DNA of 64,000 bases from Paramecium sonneborni (lineage: Eukaryota; Ciliophora; Oligohymenophorea; Peniculida; Parameciidae), in the NCBI GenBank assembly GCA_905182985.1, contig CAJJDN010000014.1:667747-731746 (forward strand), written 5' to 3'. Both the position numbers and the translations under genes were made by a program. The notes beneath the pieces were generated by a model. It was not told the origin of the DNA and did no database searches. It worked only from the letters and a program-made list of their open reading frames with translations. Positions within the stretch are counted from its first letter, which is position 1, and every line of letters starts with the position of its first letter. Positions 48,733-62,300 of the stretch are shown one piece after another.

Positions 48733-50199
48733 ATGGGTTGTTGCTTAACAAAATAAAAGAACCAACTAAAACCAACTAAAACATATAAATACATTAAGAG
48801 AAATAATCAAAATGAGAAAAAAGAAGAACTTGAATAATCATTTATTAAAATTGTAGAAGTTATAATAATTGATAATAAAGTAGAAGAGCTAGAGAGACAT
48901 TCACTTAAATCAGATTAAGAGTATAATAATTATAATATTATTTAAAGTATTCATAATTGGGAATAGGGAGAAGTATTAGGATAAGGTGCTTTTGGAAAAG
49001 TAGTAATGGGACTCTAGAAAAATGGATAGATAATGGCAGTCAAATAAGTTTATATATAAAATCAAAATGATGATGTAATATATGTAAATAGTGTAGAAAG
49101 TTAAGCAATTATAAAAAGAAATTGAAATGTTGAGTAAATTATAGCATCCAAATATTGTACGTTATATAGGATGCGAATAAAAAAATCAATTCATTAATAT
49201 ATTCTTGGAATATGTAAGTGGAGGTTCAGTATAAACGTTGCTAGAAAGATTTGGTTGTTTTAAAGAGAGACTAATTAAAACATATTTGAAATAAATACTG
49301 TTAGGATTAAGTTATTTACATGGAAAGAATGTGATACATCGTGATATAAAGGGAGGAAATATATTGATTGATAATTCTGGTCGATGTAAGCTAGCAGGTA
49401 TATCAAGATTTGAATTCTAGATTTTGGAAGTAGTAAATAATTAAATGATTTAACACATGATAGTGTAGGATCTATATGTGGAACTCCTAATTTCATGGCT
49501 CCAGAAGTAATAAATTAAGAATAGTATGGAAAGAAGGCAGATATTTGGAGTCTTGGTTGTACAATAATAGAGATGGCAACAGGATAACCACCTTACTATG
49601 AATATAAAGATGCTATAGCCATAATGGTTAAAATAGGAAAATCTAAAAACCCTCCTGAAATTCCTGAATAATTGTAATCTTGTGAAGCTAGAGATTTTTT
49701 ATAAAGATGTTTATAGATTGATCCTAAACAAAGATCAACAGCAGATGAATTATTGAAACATCCATTTTTAGATGAACCAAAATAAAATTCATTATTAAGA
49801 AAGAATTCATCATATACATATAATCAAAGATAAATCTAGAAATAGAATAATTAAGTAAAGACATCATTTTTATTGGGTGATGATAATTAAGATTAATAAA
49901 TGGAACCTGTATCACCTTAATTTTAAGGATAATAAGGAGCTACAATAGAGACAAATTAAATTAAAGTAAAGAAGAAGAAAGAAAAACCTTAGTATTAATT
50001 AGTAATTGAACCTGAATAGAATGACTGTATTTTAACAGGATAAGAAACAAATTTGGGTGGAAACTAAAACAAATTTCGATTTGTAGAATATAATAATGTG
50101 AATTAGAAAGAAGCAAATATTAAAGGATTTAATAAAGAGAATAAGGATACTTTATAAAGGGAATTAGATCTAATATTGGAGTAATACATAGTAAATTGA
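48733..50199 (+). CDS. MAPKKK-like protein kinase (STE11/MEKK type)
   Basis: The start MGCCLTK fits myristoylation/palmitoylation, so it is probably membrane-attached. Kinase motifs: GQGAFGKV loop, MAVKQV lysine, catalytic loop [28 protein letters not shown], and [16 protein letters not shown], the pattern of MAPKKKs (NPK1/MEKK group). Introns at 49075-49096 (22 nt) and 49398-49420 (23 nt, inside the DFG region) leave 473 residues. About 130 residues after the kinase domain are hydrophilic, Gln/Asn/Lys-rich and unrecognised. Downstream MAPKK targets are assumed from the family only. Confidence 0.88.
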
Positions 50200-50255
50200 A
50201 AGTAGTGGAAATAATAATTGATTATATTTGTGACTCAAATGGTATAAATAATTCA

Positions 50256-51995
50256 TCACATTAAATTTTTCAATTGATCAGCAGTCATAGTTTCATGTTT
50301 AAGAAGTTCTTCAGCAAATCTTTGTAGTATTAATTGATTTTGTTCTAATTTATTTCTAACTCTATTATAAGATTCCTATAAATAAATAGTTAATGTTACT
50401 TCTAATAATAATTTAACTTGCATATCAATTAAATAACTAAATTTTTTACTAGTTTAAGCATCTGATATGAGTGTATCTCCCATCCCTAAATCTTTAACAT
50501 ATGCATATGCCATAGCAGTAGCATTAGCTAAATCTGAACCACAACCAGATGATATATTATCTTTACCAAATTTTAAATCTTCTGCTGCTCTGCCACCCAT
50601 ACATACATCAATTGCAGCTAAAATATTACCTCTTGTTTATGATAATGTATCTTCTTTTGGTACCATTGATGTATAACCTAAAGCACTACCTCTAGGTAAT
50701 ATAGTCACTTTATCTAAAGGTACAGTATGTTCTGTTAATAAATTTATTAAAGCATGTCCACTTTCATGATATGCTGTTAATATTTTATCTTAATCTGTCA
50801 ACTTATATCTTATACCCATTCTTGTTCTATCTATCGCATGTTAAAAATCATTTCCACATGCTTTTATTCTTTTCTCTTTCACTGCATTCATTATTGCTAT
50901 ATTTACAATATTTTCAATATCTGCTCCTGTTAATCCAGTTGTTTATCTAGCTAATAATTAAGTATCAATATCTGAATGTTTTATTTATTTTAAGTAATAT
51001 TCGAATAATTATTTTCTCCCTTTTATATCTGGTAACATTATATGAATTGTTTTATCAAATCTTCCTGCTCTTGTTAATGCTGCATCTAAAGATTATTCCA
51101 TATTTGTTGCTCCTATTACTATTATTGCTTCATTCTATCTAAATCCATCCATCTCTGTAAGTATTTAATTTATTGTCCCATATCTCTTAGGATCATCTCC
51201 ACCTCTTGATCCACCTATTGAATCAATCTCATCTATAAATATAATACATGGCTATTTCTATCTAGCTTCCATAAATAATTAGCGAACTCTAGAAGAACCT
51301 ACTCCTACAAACATTTCATCAAATTCTGCACCTGATTTGTACAAAAATGTACAACCTGCTTCTTCTGCCAAAGCTCTGGCTAATAAAGTTTTACCTGTTC
51401 CTGGTCTACCTACCAGCAATATACCTTTAGGCAATTTTGCTCCTGATTCATGATATTTACTAGGGTTTCTTAAAAAATCAACCACCTCTTATAATTCTTC
51501 TTTATAATCATCTATTCCTATCACATCTTTAAATCCTGTTGTCTTTTTTACTTCTTTTTCTTCTGGAATTATGTTCAAACTTATTTCTATATCCACATCA
51601 AAAATGGTAGAAAATACTTCATAAGATATGAAAAATATTATCGGGTATTTTACAAACCAAGGTAATGGCAAATCTTATGGATTTTAATGATAATATTCAT
51701 CTTATGCTTATCTAATCCAATCTTTTACTATTTTATTTTTTGGCTCTCTATAAAATGATATCCTCTTAAATAAAGGCACGCTCCTCTTTGCTTGTAATAT
51801 CTCATCATACATCTTTAATCTACTTAGAATCTTAATCATTTTTCATTTTCTTACTTTCATATAATTATAGTAAGACTCGAAATCTTTGCTTATCAGAAAT
51901 CCTTATTTGTATTCATTTAATTTATTTCTTTCACCTAGATTTTAATACTAGAATATATTGCTGAACTAGTATTTTAAAAAATTGAACTTTTTCAT
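50256..51995 (-). CDS. YME1L: FtsH/YME1-type ATP-dependent zinc metalloprotease
   Basis: AAA+ membrane protease for quality control, most likely in the mitochondrial inner membrane. After a hydrophobic segment ([19 protein letters not shown]) comes the AAA module: Walker A GRPGTGKT, pore motif MFVGVG, Walker [14 protein letters not shown], and RAGRFD. The protease domain has the zinc site AYHESGHAL (HExxH) and GGRAAEDL. Introns at 51831-51854 and 50376-50399 (24 nt each) leave 563 residues. Both are multiples of three; the second lacks stops, so only family alignment shows it is removed. One predicted membrane helix suggests the i-AAA (YME1) type. Confidence 0.9.
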
Positions 51996-52354
51996 TACAC
52001 TTTATTTAAAATATCATAAATAACTTTAGAAGATTTAAAAACTAGAATGAACTCATTTTACTATCAGCTCTCATCTTCTATTTACAATTACAAATTACTG
52101 TCAACCTTATACACTCTTTTTTTCTCTCTAAAAATTACTATCTTTTATTGATAACCTCTTTATTATATCTTTAATCATTTACCTTCTATACTTCTATAGA
52201 TATTTAATCAAAAATAATCTTATTATCTATTTTAATGAAATTCCTAATACATTCAAAATAATATATAATTTAAATAAAATGTAGCAATTGAATAGATTAT
52301 GCATATAATTGAAATGGATGAATATGAATAAATAGAAATAATTTATAAATAACA
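51996..52354. other. A+T-rich intergenic region
   Basis: About 360 bp between two minus-strand genes, holding the protease promoter and the 3' end of the helix-turn-helix gene. No coding frame was supported. Confidence 0.4.
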
Positions 52355-53291
52355 TCAAGATTGGCATTCAAAACATTTCCTAATAATTGTACTAACTTTT
52401 TATTGAAATTGTCTTATTTAAGAGTCCCTTTGCTGAATCTTTTAGATTAGTTTCATCTATAAAATAGTTTGATTTGTTAATTGATTCAATTAATCTATAA
52501 TATATGGATTGCTTTCTGATTTAGTTTCAACACTCTTCAAAAATTACTAAATTTAGGTATAATTAATTTAAAATGGTATTTCACTCTTAATATTATTATT
52601 ATTATAATTATTAACTTGAATGATTTACTTATTAATTTCTTTGATTTCTTTGTTAGTTTTCTTATTAAATGAAATTTATCCTTCTCTAATTTTGGATGTC
52701 ACTAAATGTAATCCCATATTTAAGCCTCTTAAAATATTATCAGGAGCATGTTCATCATTTTGAGTCTAATTCTGTTGAGATTGTAAATGATAACAACTTG
52801 TTTATAATTCTCCTAATTGTTGACTAACTTCTTGGACAACTTTTTTCTAAATATTGAATTCTTCAGTCAGACTTAGTTCTTTATCTTCTGTATATAGCTA
52901 TTTTTATTAATGAAATATAAAGTACATACTTTTGAAAATTTGGCATTTTCATAAGTTGAATGCTTATTTCCTAAAGGGTCTAAAATAACAATTCTAATTT
53001 TTGATTCTATTTCAACTCTTTCTCTTCTAGAAGTTTTCTTTTCACATCTTCCTTCCAATTCATAAGTAAGTAAAATTGCTTTGCATGTACAAGGTTTAGT
53101 CTGATATTTCTAAGCCACCTAAGCTGATTTTTAGATACTACTTCAGAAAGAGGTATTTTATCAACTGTTAAAGCATGTAAAATTTGAGCACGTAATTCTG
53201 AAGAAATTTTATTATAAGGGCGCTTAGTCCTTGCAGTATCATCAGTAGTTTACAGAGATTAGATTGTTGCTCCTTTTAAATCCTACTCCAT
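52355..53291 (-). CDS. Helix-turn-helix protein, probable DNA-binding
   Basis: After an N-terminal tail, residues about 22-70 read RPYNKISSELRAQILHALT then IPLSEVAQKYQTKPCTCKA, which has the spacing of a psq/transposase-like helix-turn-helix (repeat residues ..I.EVA.KY....T.KAI). A basic segment follows (CEKKTSRRERVEI). The rest is helical and Gln/Asn-rich with a coiled-coil-like region (VVQEVSQQLGELQ). An intron of 23 nt (20 nt if three bases are retained) falls inside the HTH; a second of 32 nt lies at 52898-52929. With these the frame gives 293 residues. A regulatory role is inference. Confidence 0.65.
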
Positions 53292-53679
53292 TTTGTTTAT
53301 TTAATATATATAAATAGATGGAGAGATTTTGGAATGGACCAATTTCCTCAGAACATCTATGGACCCCCTTATAAGAATAAAAAAAATATTCTTGTGGTAT
53401 TAATGTTTTCAAATTAATCAAATTTAAGGATTTATCATTTTATCAATATTTTACATAATTTTTATATTACATCGTCATTTTCTATTCATAAGTGAAACAT
53501 TTATAAACACAGATAACTAACCTTTTTAATAATTTTTATTATTTCTATTAATTGCTTAACATTTTAGTATTCTTAGAATACTTTTTATTCAGTCATCAAT
53601 ATTTTTTAATTATTATAAAATACTTTTTAGCAATTTGAATGAAAAGACTTCAATATAAAATTTAATTAAAAATTTAAAT
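53292..53679. promoter_or_regulatory. Divergent intergenic region
   Basis: About 390 bp between the HTH gene and the BRE1-like gene, which are transcribed away from each other, so both promoters lie here. No coding frame or clear motif. Confidence 0.35.
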
Positions 53680-55738
53680 ATGAAACCTAAGAAAATAAGT
53701 GATTAATAGAGAGTAACAGAATTAGGTGAACATGTATTAAAAAGTCAAAATACAATGTTAGCAACAAAGATTGACTAATTAAAAAAGGAATTATATGAAA
53801 TGAAATCTGTATAAAACAATCCAATATATCTAGTTGCTAGCTTGCAGAATAAAAAGACAAGGTTGAAATTTAAGATGAAGAGTTTAATCACTATAAAAAA
53901 TTATTCACATAACTTTCTCGTAGAATACGAATGATTATGGCATATAATGAAGAGGCAATATAAAAAAAGATCACTTAGGAGGATATACAAGAAGAAAACT
54001 ATGAATGTTTATGTGGGAGCAATCAAATTGATTCAATTAAATACTTTCTAGTAAATGGAGACTAATAATAATAATAATTGCAGATTCCTCAGGGTTAAGA
54101 ATAAGTTCAAGAAATACAAGAAGAATATACAAAATTGAATTAAATATAACAAAAGTACATAAAAAATCATAAAACATAGTGATTATATTAAACAATTAAT
54201 TGAAGAGCATTCTGAATAGAAATCTCAATTATTACATTAGATAGAAGAGTTAAAATTACAATAAAAATTAGTAGAAGAACAATTCTTTTAAACTACACTA
54301 TTTGCTGATTTAGTACAATAAAATAATTATCTTACATCAACATTATTTAATGTAGAAGATCAACTTATATAAGTATAAAATAATATCTATTAGAAAGGTT
54401 TAATTTATGTGTAAAGAATAATAAGAGAAGTTTGAAATTTAAATTCAATAATTGTCATTAGAATGTGAATAAAAAATGAAAGATCTCATTTTATAATAAG
54501 AGAGTGTTAAAATTGAAATAAAATAGACAGATGATTAATTATAGAGTAAATTAATAGAAGAATTAAAGTCATAAGTAGAAAATGTATCAAAAGTGGTTGA
54601 AGAGTTGAAAATAGAATTACAATAGTGTAGAGAAAGAAATAAAGAAATAAATAATTAATTAATAGATGCTATTAATTAGAAATAATTATTAATAAGTTAA
54701 AATAATGAATTGAAGTAGAGTCTTAGTGTTTATAAAATAATGGTTGAGGAAGAAAAGATTGAGTAAGTAACTCTTAGATATGAGAATCATAAATAAATTT
54801 TATTTGAAATAGAATAAGAATATGTGAATAATAAATCGAATGAATTTATTTAGAAATTTAGAGAATTTGTTGGATATGTCAAAATGAGGGATGAGAAAGT
54901 CAAAAGCTTATAATAACTATTGGATAAGAAAACTATTGATTAAAACAATATCAAAAAGGTAATCAATTATGATAATCCGAGTAAATTTAATAACTTATTG
55001 ATGAACTAGATTACAATTCCAATTCATTTAATTCCATAACTGAAACTAATAAAAACTTAAGCAAATTAGTCAATGAAACTTAAAATAATTTAAGTAGGGC
55101 TATGTAAGAAAAGGTAGATGAGAGAATTAAATTTGAGACTGAAAAAGCTGTAATTATATTAATTATGTAGCAGTTATTGAATCAAAAATTATTAGCAGCA
55201 GATGAAACCATTAAATAATTTTAAATATAAAATGAACAATTTAAAAAATTGATTGTTACTTTTGAAAATGAAAGAAAAAGTAATCAAGAAACAATTAGAC
55301 TTTTGTAAAAATAAGATGCTGATAATGTTTAAAAACTATTGTAAAAAGAATGGGATGTTCATAAAATGATAGAAGAAACTAAAATTATATAAGAAAGAGA
55401 GAAATTGAGTGAATCTATTAATGTGAAGTTTATGAAAAAAGCAGAAAAATCAAAAAGTAAACTGAAATAACTAAAATTATAATTGAAATCGTAAATATAT
55501 TATATTATATTTTTGAAGAGAATCTAAGGACAATTAAAATGAATTATGGATATCTATGAAAATGATGGTAGATTGTTAATAATGTAAAAAGAGAGTTAAG
55601 TAAGTAATATTAATGAAATGTCTTCATATGTTCTGTAAACCTTGCATTGAAGATAATTAACGTAATCGTAATAGAGCATGTCCAGTTTGCAGAACTAGAT
55701 ATGGAATAGAAGAAGTTAGATCTATTAAACTGAGTTGA
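53680..55738 (+). CDS. BRE1: BRE1-like (RNF20/40) E3 ubiquitin ligase
   Basis: A long coiled-coil protein ending in a C3HC4 RING: CQQCKKRV, then CLHMFCKPCIED and RACPVCRTRYGIEEVRSI, followed by the stop. Coiled coil plus C-terminal RING closing with ...F/YG..DV..I.L is the plan of BRE1, which mono-ubiquitinates histone H2B with RAD6. The opening MKPKKISDQQRVTELGEHVL fits the BRE1 N-terminus loosely. Six introns (32, 25, 28, 23, 21 and 28 nt) are required, leaving 633 residues exactly; BRE1 is usually 700-1,000, so this is short. One intron has a GTTTAA donor. Nuclear location is from the family. Confidence 0.78.
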
Positions 55739-55848
55739 TCAATATAAATAATAATATACATTATATTAAAATTTATTAAATAATAAGATTTTACAACATA
55801 ATACTATAAGAAACAAGAGAATTAAATAAAATGTAAAGATAATAAAAA

Positions 55849-58007
55849 ATTTGTATATTAAAAATCTGAAATTCTCAAAATCTAATAGATTCAATTACAA
55901 AAGAAAAAAGGAAATAGAAAATATATAAAATTTAATATAAAAAATAATTAATAGTTATCGAAATAATAATTGATGTTGATTTTAATGAGCACTTTATGTT
56001 TAGTGGCTAATAATAATTCGTCATATTGTATTGGAGGACTAAAATAATTGATTTAATTACCTATAAATTAACAACTTGAAACAATTCTACCTTATTATAC
56101 TCTATCAGGTGATTGGGTAGGAAAGTTTGGATATTACGAAAGATGTTTTCGTAATGATGAAAATGCTTATACTTCAGTGGAGATAGATTAGTAATTATAT
56201 AAGCTATATTATGGATTTTGTCATTCAAATAAATGTTCAGCTAAAGATTTCAATTCTGGAGATGGATAAGAAACTATAAGCTATTGTAAATTACAATAAA
56301 ATAATCAATCTTAAAACAATAGATCCTAATTTGACTATTTTTAATGGAAAAAAAGCAATTTTATCATGTAAATGAAATGACTGCTACAACAACATATGTT
56401 AGTGAAGTTAATTTGTAATATAAATCTTGGGTTATTATAATACTTTATGATATGATGTTTGCAGTTGATATTTTCTTTTGGGTTGGTGGTTTCTTTTTAG
56501 GTTATGTTATGTGTGAAGAAAGAAAAGCATAATCTGTACATAGATTAATGAGAATATGGCCTTGTTATTTATTATGTATTGCTATTAATTCATACATTAT
56601 TCCTTATATTGGAACTGGACCAAGATGGTTTTTATAAGAAAGAGCAACCTAATGTCCTGGAGGTGCTTGGAAAAAGGCTTTATTTATAGATAATTTCTAT
56701 GAAGATTGGCTTCTCTGTTTTGGTTGGGGTTGATATTTAACATGTGATTTTCAACTATTTTTAACATGTCTCATACCTATTTTTATTTATTGTTTTAATT
56801 ACAAGGTGTTTTCTAAAATTCTTATCATATTTATGATCATTACTACTTTAGGATGGGCTTATTATCTTAGTATTCATTATGATTTTCTTATACCAGGAAG
56901 AAATACTTATAATCCAGATTATTATTANATTTGTATATTAAAAATCTGAAATTCTCAAAATCTAATAGATTCAATTACAAAAGAAAAAAGGAAATAGAAA
57001 ATATATAAAATTTAATATAAAAAATAATTAATAGTTATCGAAATAATAATTGATGTTGATTTTAATGAGCACTTTATGTTTAGTGGCTAATAATAATTCG
57101 TCATATTGTATTGGAGGACTAAAATAATTGATTTAATTACCTATAAATTAACAACTTGAAACAATTCTACCTTATTATACTCTATCAGGTGATTGGGTAG
57201 GAAAGTTTGGATATTACGAAAGATGTTTTCGTAATGATGAAAATGCTTATACTTCAGTGGAGATAGATTAGTAATTATATAAGCTATATTATGGATTTTG
57301 TCATTCAAATAAATGTTCAGCTAAAGATTTCAATTCTGGAGATGGATAAGAAACTATAAGCTATTGTAAATTACAATAAAATAATCAATCTTAAAACAAT
57401 AGATCCTAATTTGACTATTTTTAATGGAAAAAAAGCAATTTTATCATGTAAATGAAATGACTGCTACAACAACATATGTTAGTGAAGTTAATTTGTAATA
57501 TAAATCTTGGGTTATTATAATACTTTATGATATGATGTTTGCAGTTGATATTTTCTTTTGGGTTGGTGGTTTCTTTTTAGGTTATGTTATGTGTGAAGAA
57601 AGAAAAGCATAATCTGTACATAGATTAATGAGAATATGGCCTTGTTATTTATTATGTATTGCTATTAATTCATACATTATTCCTTATATTGGAACTGGAC
57701 CAAGATGGTTTTTATAAGAAAGAGCAACCTAATGTCCTGGAGGTGCTTGGAAAAAGGCTTTATTTATAGATAATTTCTATGAAGATTGGCTTCTCTGTTT
57801 TGGTTGGGGTTGATATTTAACATGTGATTTTCAACTATTTTTAACATGTCTCATACCTATTTTTATTTATTGTTTTAATTACAAGGTGTTTTCTAAAATT
57901 CTTATCATATTTATGATCATTACTACTTTAGGATGGGCTTATTATCTTAGTATTCATTATGATTTTCTTATACCAGGAAGAAATACTTATAATCCAGATT
58001 ATTATTA
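55849..58007. repeat. Direct duplication around the N at 56928 (assembly artefact)
   Basis: Positions 55849-56927 and 56929-58007 (1,079 bp each) appear identical, separated by one N. The first copy ends inside the acyltransferase gene and the second contains it in full. Confidence 0.85.
55973..56927 (+). pseudogene. Acyltransferase-3 gene, first copy, cut at contig edge
   Basis: Same sequence as the start of the gene at 57053, stopping at the N. It carries the same in-frame TGA (56731-56733). It is very probably not a second locus but the overlapping end of the upstream contig. Confidence 0.4.
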
Positions 58008-58577
58008 TAAATTTTATGCTAGTTCCTATGCTAGAGCACCTCCTTATTTTTTAGGATTGTTAATTGGAATACTTTATAGAGAATTCAAATAATCTAAAAA
58101 TAGTAGAAAAATTATATATTTAAAATAATTTAGAGATTATGCATAAAACAATGGCTAAAGATTAATAATGTAAATTTGTTGTTATGGATTGGGATTTGGT
58201 ATCATGTCATTTCCTTTTTTGGATGGAAAAAAGAATTTAATCAAATTTAAATGGCTTGGCCAATATGGTTCTAACATATTTATCATGAACTCTGTAGATT
58301 TTTATTTACTTTTGGATTAACATTTATCGTCTTACCTAATTTAGTAGGAGCATATGATTTGTATATATTATGTATTTAACTTAGATTTAATTCTAAATTT
58401 ATGAATAACACCTTATTTAAATTTATGGCTATTTGTGCCATAGTACTCTCTATGATTTTTGGATTCCTATTATCACTTTTAGTTGAATTGCCTTTTGGAA
58501 ATCTAGATATCAGATTAATTAAAATAATTATGAGACCAAAAAGAAAAGTAGACACTCTTTTAGATAGATTTTTTTGA
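57053..58577 (+). pseudogene. Acyltransferase-3 (NRF-6-like) membrane protein with TGA and frameshift
   Basis: The N-terminal extracellular part (SGDWVGKFGYYERCFRND, CHSNKCSA) resembles the NRF domain. After a 35-nt intron (57448-57482) it has the acyltransferase-3 fold: VDIFFWVGGFFLGYVM, YLLCIAINSYIIPYIGTGP, SKILIIFMIITTLGWAYYL and a closing LSLLVELPFGNLD typical of the family. Two defects are seen. First, TGA at 57811-57813 stands where the family has tryptophan (GWG-stop-YL). Second, near 58100 the frame needs a one-base change next to an A run for the 31-nt intron (58103-58133) to join. Either a recent pseudogene or sequence error. NRF-type proteins may move or modify lipids (family knowledge). 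Confidence 0.65.
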
Positions 58578-59300
58578 TGAATTTTGTTAAATTATTATAA
58601 TAATTTACTTTTTTTCATTTATTTAACATAAATGAAATTAGAAATACTTAAAATATTATGAACTTTTCTTTTAACAATTGTTTTGATAATATTTTTTGCT
58701 AGCATCACTAATGATTATAAGCTCATGATTTATTCTATATAGCCTTGTAGAACTATTATAATAAATTGATCATAAACTCTAAGTATTTCAAGATACAGGA
58801 GAAGATTTATTTTTTTCTTTGCTCCTTCTTTTAAATCATATTAATAATAATGAGTTTTAATATCTTTTTTTTAAGAAGGGAAGAGCAAATTTTTAATTTT
58901 TATTTTTACTGTTACAATAAAATTATAGATTTCATAAATTGTCTAATTTAATTGAATAACATAAATACATTATAGTTTGTATTTAAGTTAGTATAGTTAT
59001 TCAAAAATTAATGATTAAAAGTTCTAATTATTTGTTTTATAAATATAGTTTTTAAACAGAAATATACCTCAAAGATTACTTAGTAAAGAATACTAAAATA
59101 AATGTAATAATCTATAAATCGAATCATTTGGGAAACTTTTGATATTTTTCTTATATTATATAGTATAAAACATAATATACATTATTGAATTATAGAGAGT
59201 ATTATAGAAATATATTTCTAGCAAAATTGATTCTCCAAAAAAAACGGAACTAGTTTATATTAAATTAGTTTTTATTATTTATTATTATTTATTGATTCAA
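58578..59300. other. A+T-rich intergenic region
   Basis: About 720 bp, the longest non-duplicated gap between clear genes. I see no coding frame on either strand and no RNA gene. Its right end should hold the promoter of the lectin-like gene. Confidence 0.4.
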
Positions 59301-62300
59301 ATGAAGAAGTTGAAAGTTTACTTCTTATTAATAATGATGATTGTCATCACATGTAAATTAGTATAATAAAATTAGTTTAAGAACAAATAAAACTCGAAAG
59401 CTAAGTTTAGATTCAGAATCTAGAAAAAGTGAATATATTAGAGTAGAGTAATTTAGATTGTGATAAAGACTTGCTTAAATTGTAACAATCGTTACATACT
59501 TGGATGGAAATATTAAAAAATAAAAACGATTTAGAAGATGATATGCATAATCTATCAGCATTAAAACTCGTTATTACAAATATAAAAAATAATGAGAATC
59601 CTGAATTGCCAAGTATATAATAAAAATTAATAGAGAATTATTGCAATACAGATAATCTTATGTAGAACTAGTAAATTCAATCAGTTTAAGTGAAGAAACA
59701 ACATTTACTAAATGGAGATAAGAAGGTCCATAAAAGTTAATTCAATCAATTAATCTTATTGAATAAGCTTAGTCATTTGAAGATATTCTACAATACTGTA
59801 CATAAATTGATTAAATGATCAATCTTCTTATAAGTGAGAGAGAAGAGTTAAAACAAGAACTTACAACATAATAAGTAAGAATAATTGAATAAATTATAGT
59901 TAGTTTTTGATAAACTGGAAGAAAAGTCAAAAGAAGTTCAAAAAGCAATAGAACAATGTCAACAATCTAATAAAGAGCCTTAAACTAAGGTTGAAGCTGA
60001 GTAAAAAATGGTTATAGAAGATAATGGAACAATACATGAATCATCAGTTGATCAAGAAAAACCAGTTTTTGAAAATACAATAGAAAAAGAATAAGAGTTC
60101 ACAGAATATGGATATGGATATTGGTTAAGATTTTTGACACTCTATCCAAAGAGACTAGAAAATGGAAAGGATGCTCCTTGGTATTTTTTAAGTAGATTGA
60201 CATCAAATAAAAATTATTAAAATATAGCAATGAATGATAGATTATTAGCTTTATGGTTAGGTTAAGGATTCTATCATTTTACTACATGTGATGAAGTTTA
60301 AAATTAACCAAATTTAATTTAAAATATTAATCACCATGATGATATTGATGGAGAATGGACATATATTTATTATTCATATAATTCTATATCTAAATAAGCT
60401 GTTGGTTTAATATAATTCGGAAGTGAAAATCCACAATAAATTATTCATAATGTGTTACATACTAAATCTAAATATTTAAGATTTATGGTTGGTGGAAAAG
60501 ACAACAATTAATATCCTGGATTTAATGGTTAATTTTCATCAATTTTTTTATCAACTAATTAAGGTGTATTTATTCCTACTCTAGATAAATTTATTGATTT
60601 ATTTAAAACAGTAAAAATACCAAAATAAGATTTTGAATCAATATTTAGAGTTTAATTAATTGATTAAGAAATTAATAGAAATCCATCCCTTGAAGGTGAT
60701 TATATGGCAATAGGAGGTGGATCAAAAAAATTTCCACTTGAATATTCTATTAGTGGTTGGTTTAAATGGGAAGAGATTACTTAATAATAAGTATGGCATT
60801 CAGTATTTAGAGTTTAAATCAATAAACCATCTACAGATAAATTTCTTGGAGATAGAACATTATGTATGTTTATAGGAACAGCTTAAGGAGGAATCTTCCA
60901 TTTTCCTACTTATTCTTATTAAAATATGAAAGGTGAAGGAACATCTAATTTAGTCAATAATATTAATCACAAAAATAAACATTTAGATTGGTTTTTTGTA
61001 TATTTTGGCTATTCTAAAAAATTAAAAAAAGCATTTGTATAAGTAAGATTGTCTACAGGTATTGAAACTTTAGAATACACAAATGTAAATCACTACTATA
61101 CTCCTCAATTTCATACTTATATTGGAAAGGATGAACATTTCCCTGGATTTAATGGTAAAATTGCTTATGTGAATTTTGTACTTGGATCAGGATCTTATAG
61201 AAATAAACCAGATTTCATTATTAAAGATGATTTATTTGGTTATGAAGTTGGAAATACAAATCTTATTAAAGAAGGTTAAAAATAAATTGATTAATAAGAA
61301 GACTGTGAAAAAATATAAGTAGAACCTAAAGAAGATAAGCCATCATTTTTAGATAATGAAGACAGAGAGGTATCTTTTGAATCTGTTGAACCTGTTTTTG
61401 AAAAAGAATTTGAAGAATCCCCATAAATGTATGGATATGGTTTTTGGATCAGATTTATGCATTTATATCCAAAACGACTTTAATAAGGTAAGAATGCTCC
61501 TTGGTATTTCATTTCTCGATTAACATCAAATAAAAAATATGATAATGTTTAAATGGGAGATAGATTATTAGCAATATGGTTAGGATAGTCATTTTATCAT
61601 TTTACTACATGTGATACACAAAAGAATCAAGCTAACATAATATAAAATATTGATTATCCTTAAGATATTGAAGGTATTTGGACATACATTCATTATTCAT
61701 ATAGTAAATAAAGTCAGATAGCAAATTCATTTATAAGATATTCATAATCTGATATTTAATATAGAAGTATAAATGCTTAACACCCTAATATAAATTACTT
61801 AAAGTTCATTTTTGGAGGGAATGATCAAAATAGATACCCAGGATTTAATGGATTTATTTCTAAAATAATGATAACTATATCAAAAGATAATTTATTAGAA
61901 ACAAAAGATCAATTTATAGAATTTGTGTAAAAATTAGAAGAACCAAAAGTTGGTTTAACTGATTTAATTACTAATGAAATTGTCTAAAGTGAAACATAAA
62001 GATTAGAGACTGATGATCCAATAGATAAAACTTTAAATAATCCTGATTAGAGATTTCCTTAAGAATATGCTATTAGTGGTTGGTTTAAATGGATAGGAGC
62101 TTAGAAATCACCCTGGCATAATATTTTTAGAATTTAAATTTAATCACCTTCTACAGATATTTATTTGGGAGATAGAACTCTTTGTATGTGGCTTGGTTCT
62201 ATAGAAGGAGGAGTCTTACATTTTCCAACTTATACTTATGATGATACCAATAATAAAGGAAATCCAAATTATTATCAAAATATTAAACACAATTAAAAAC

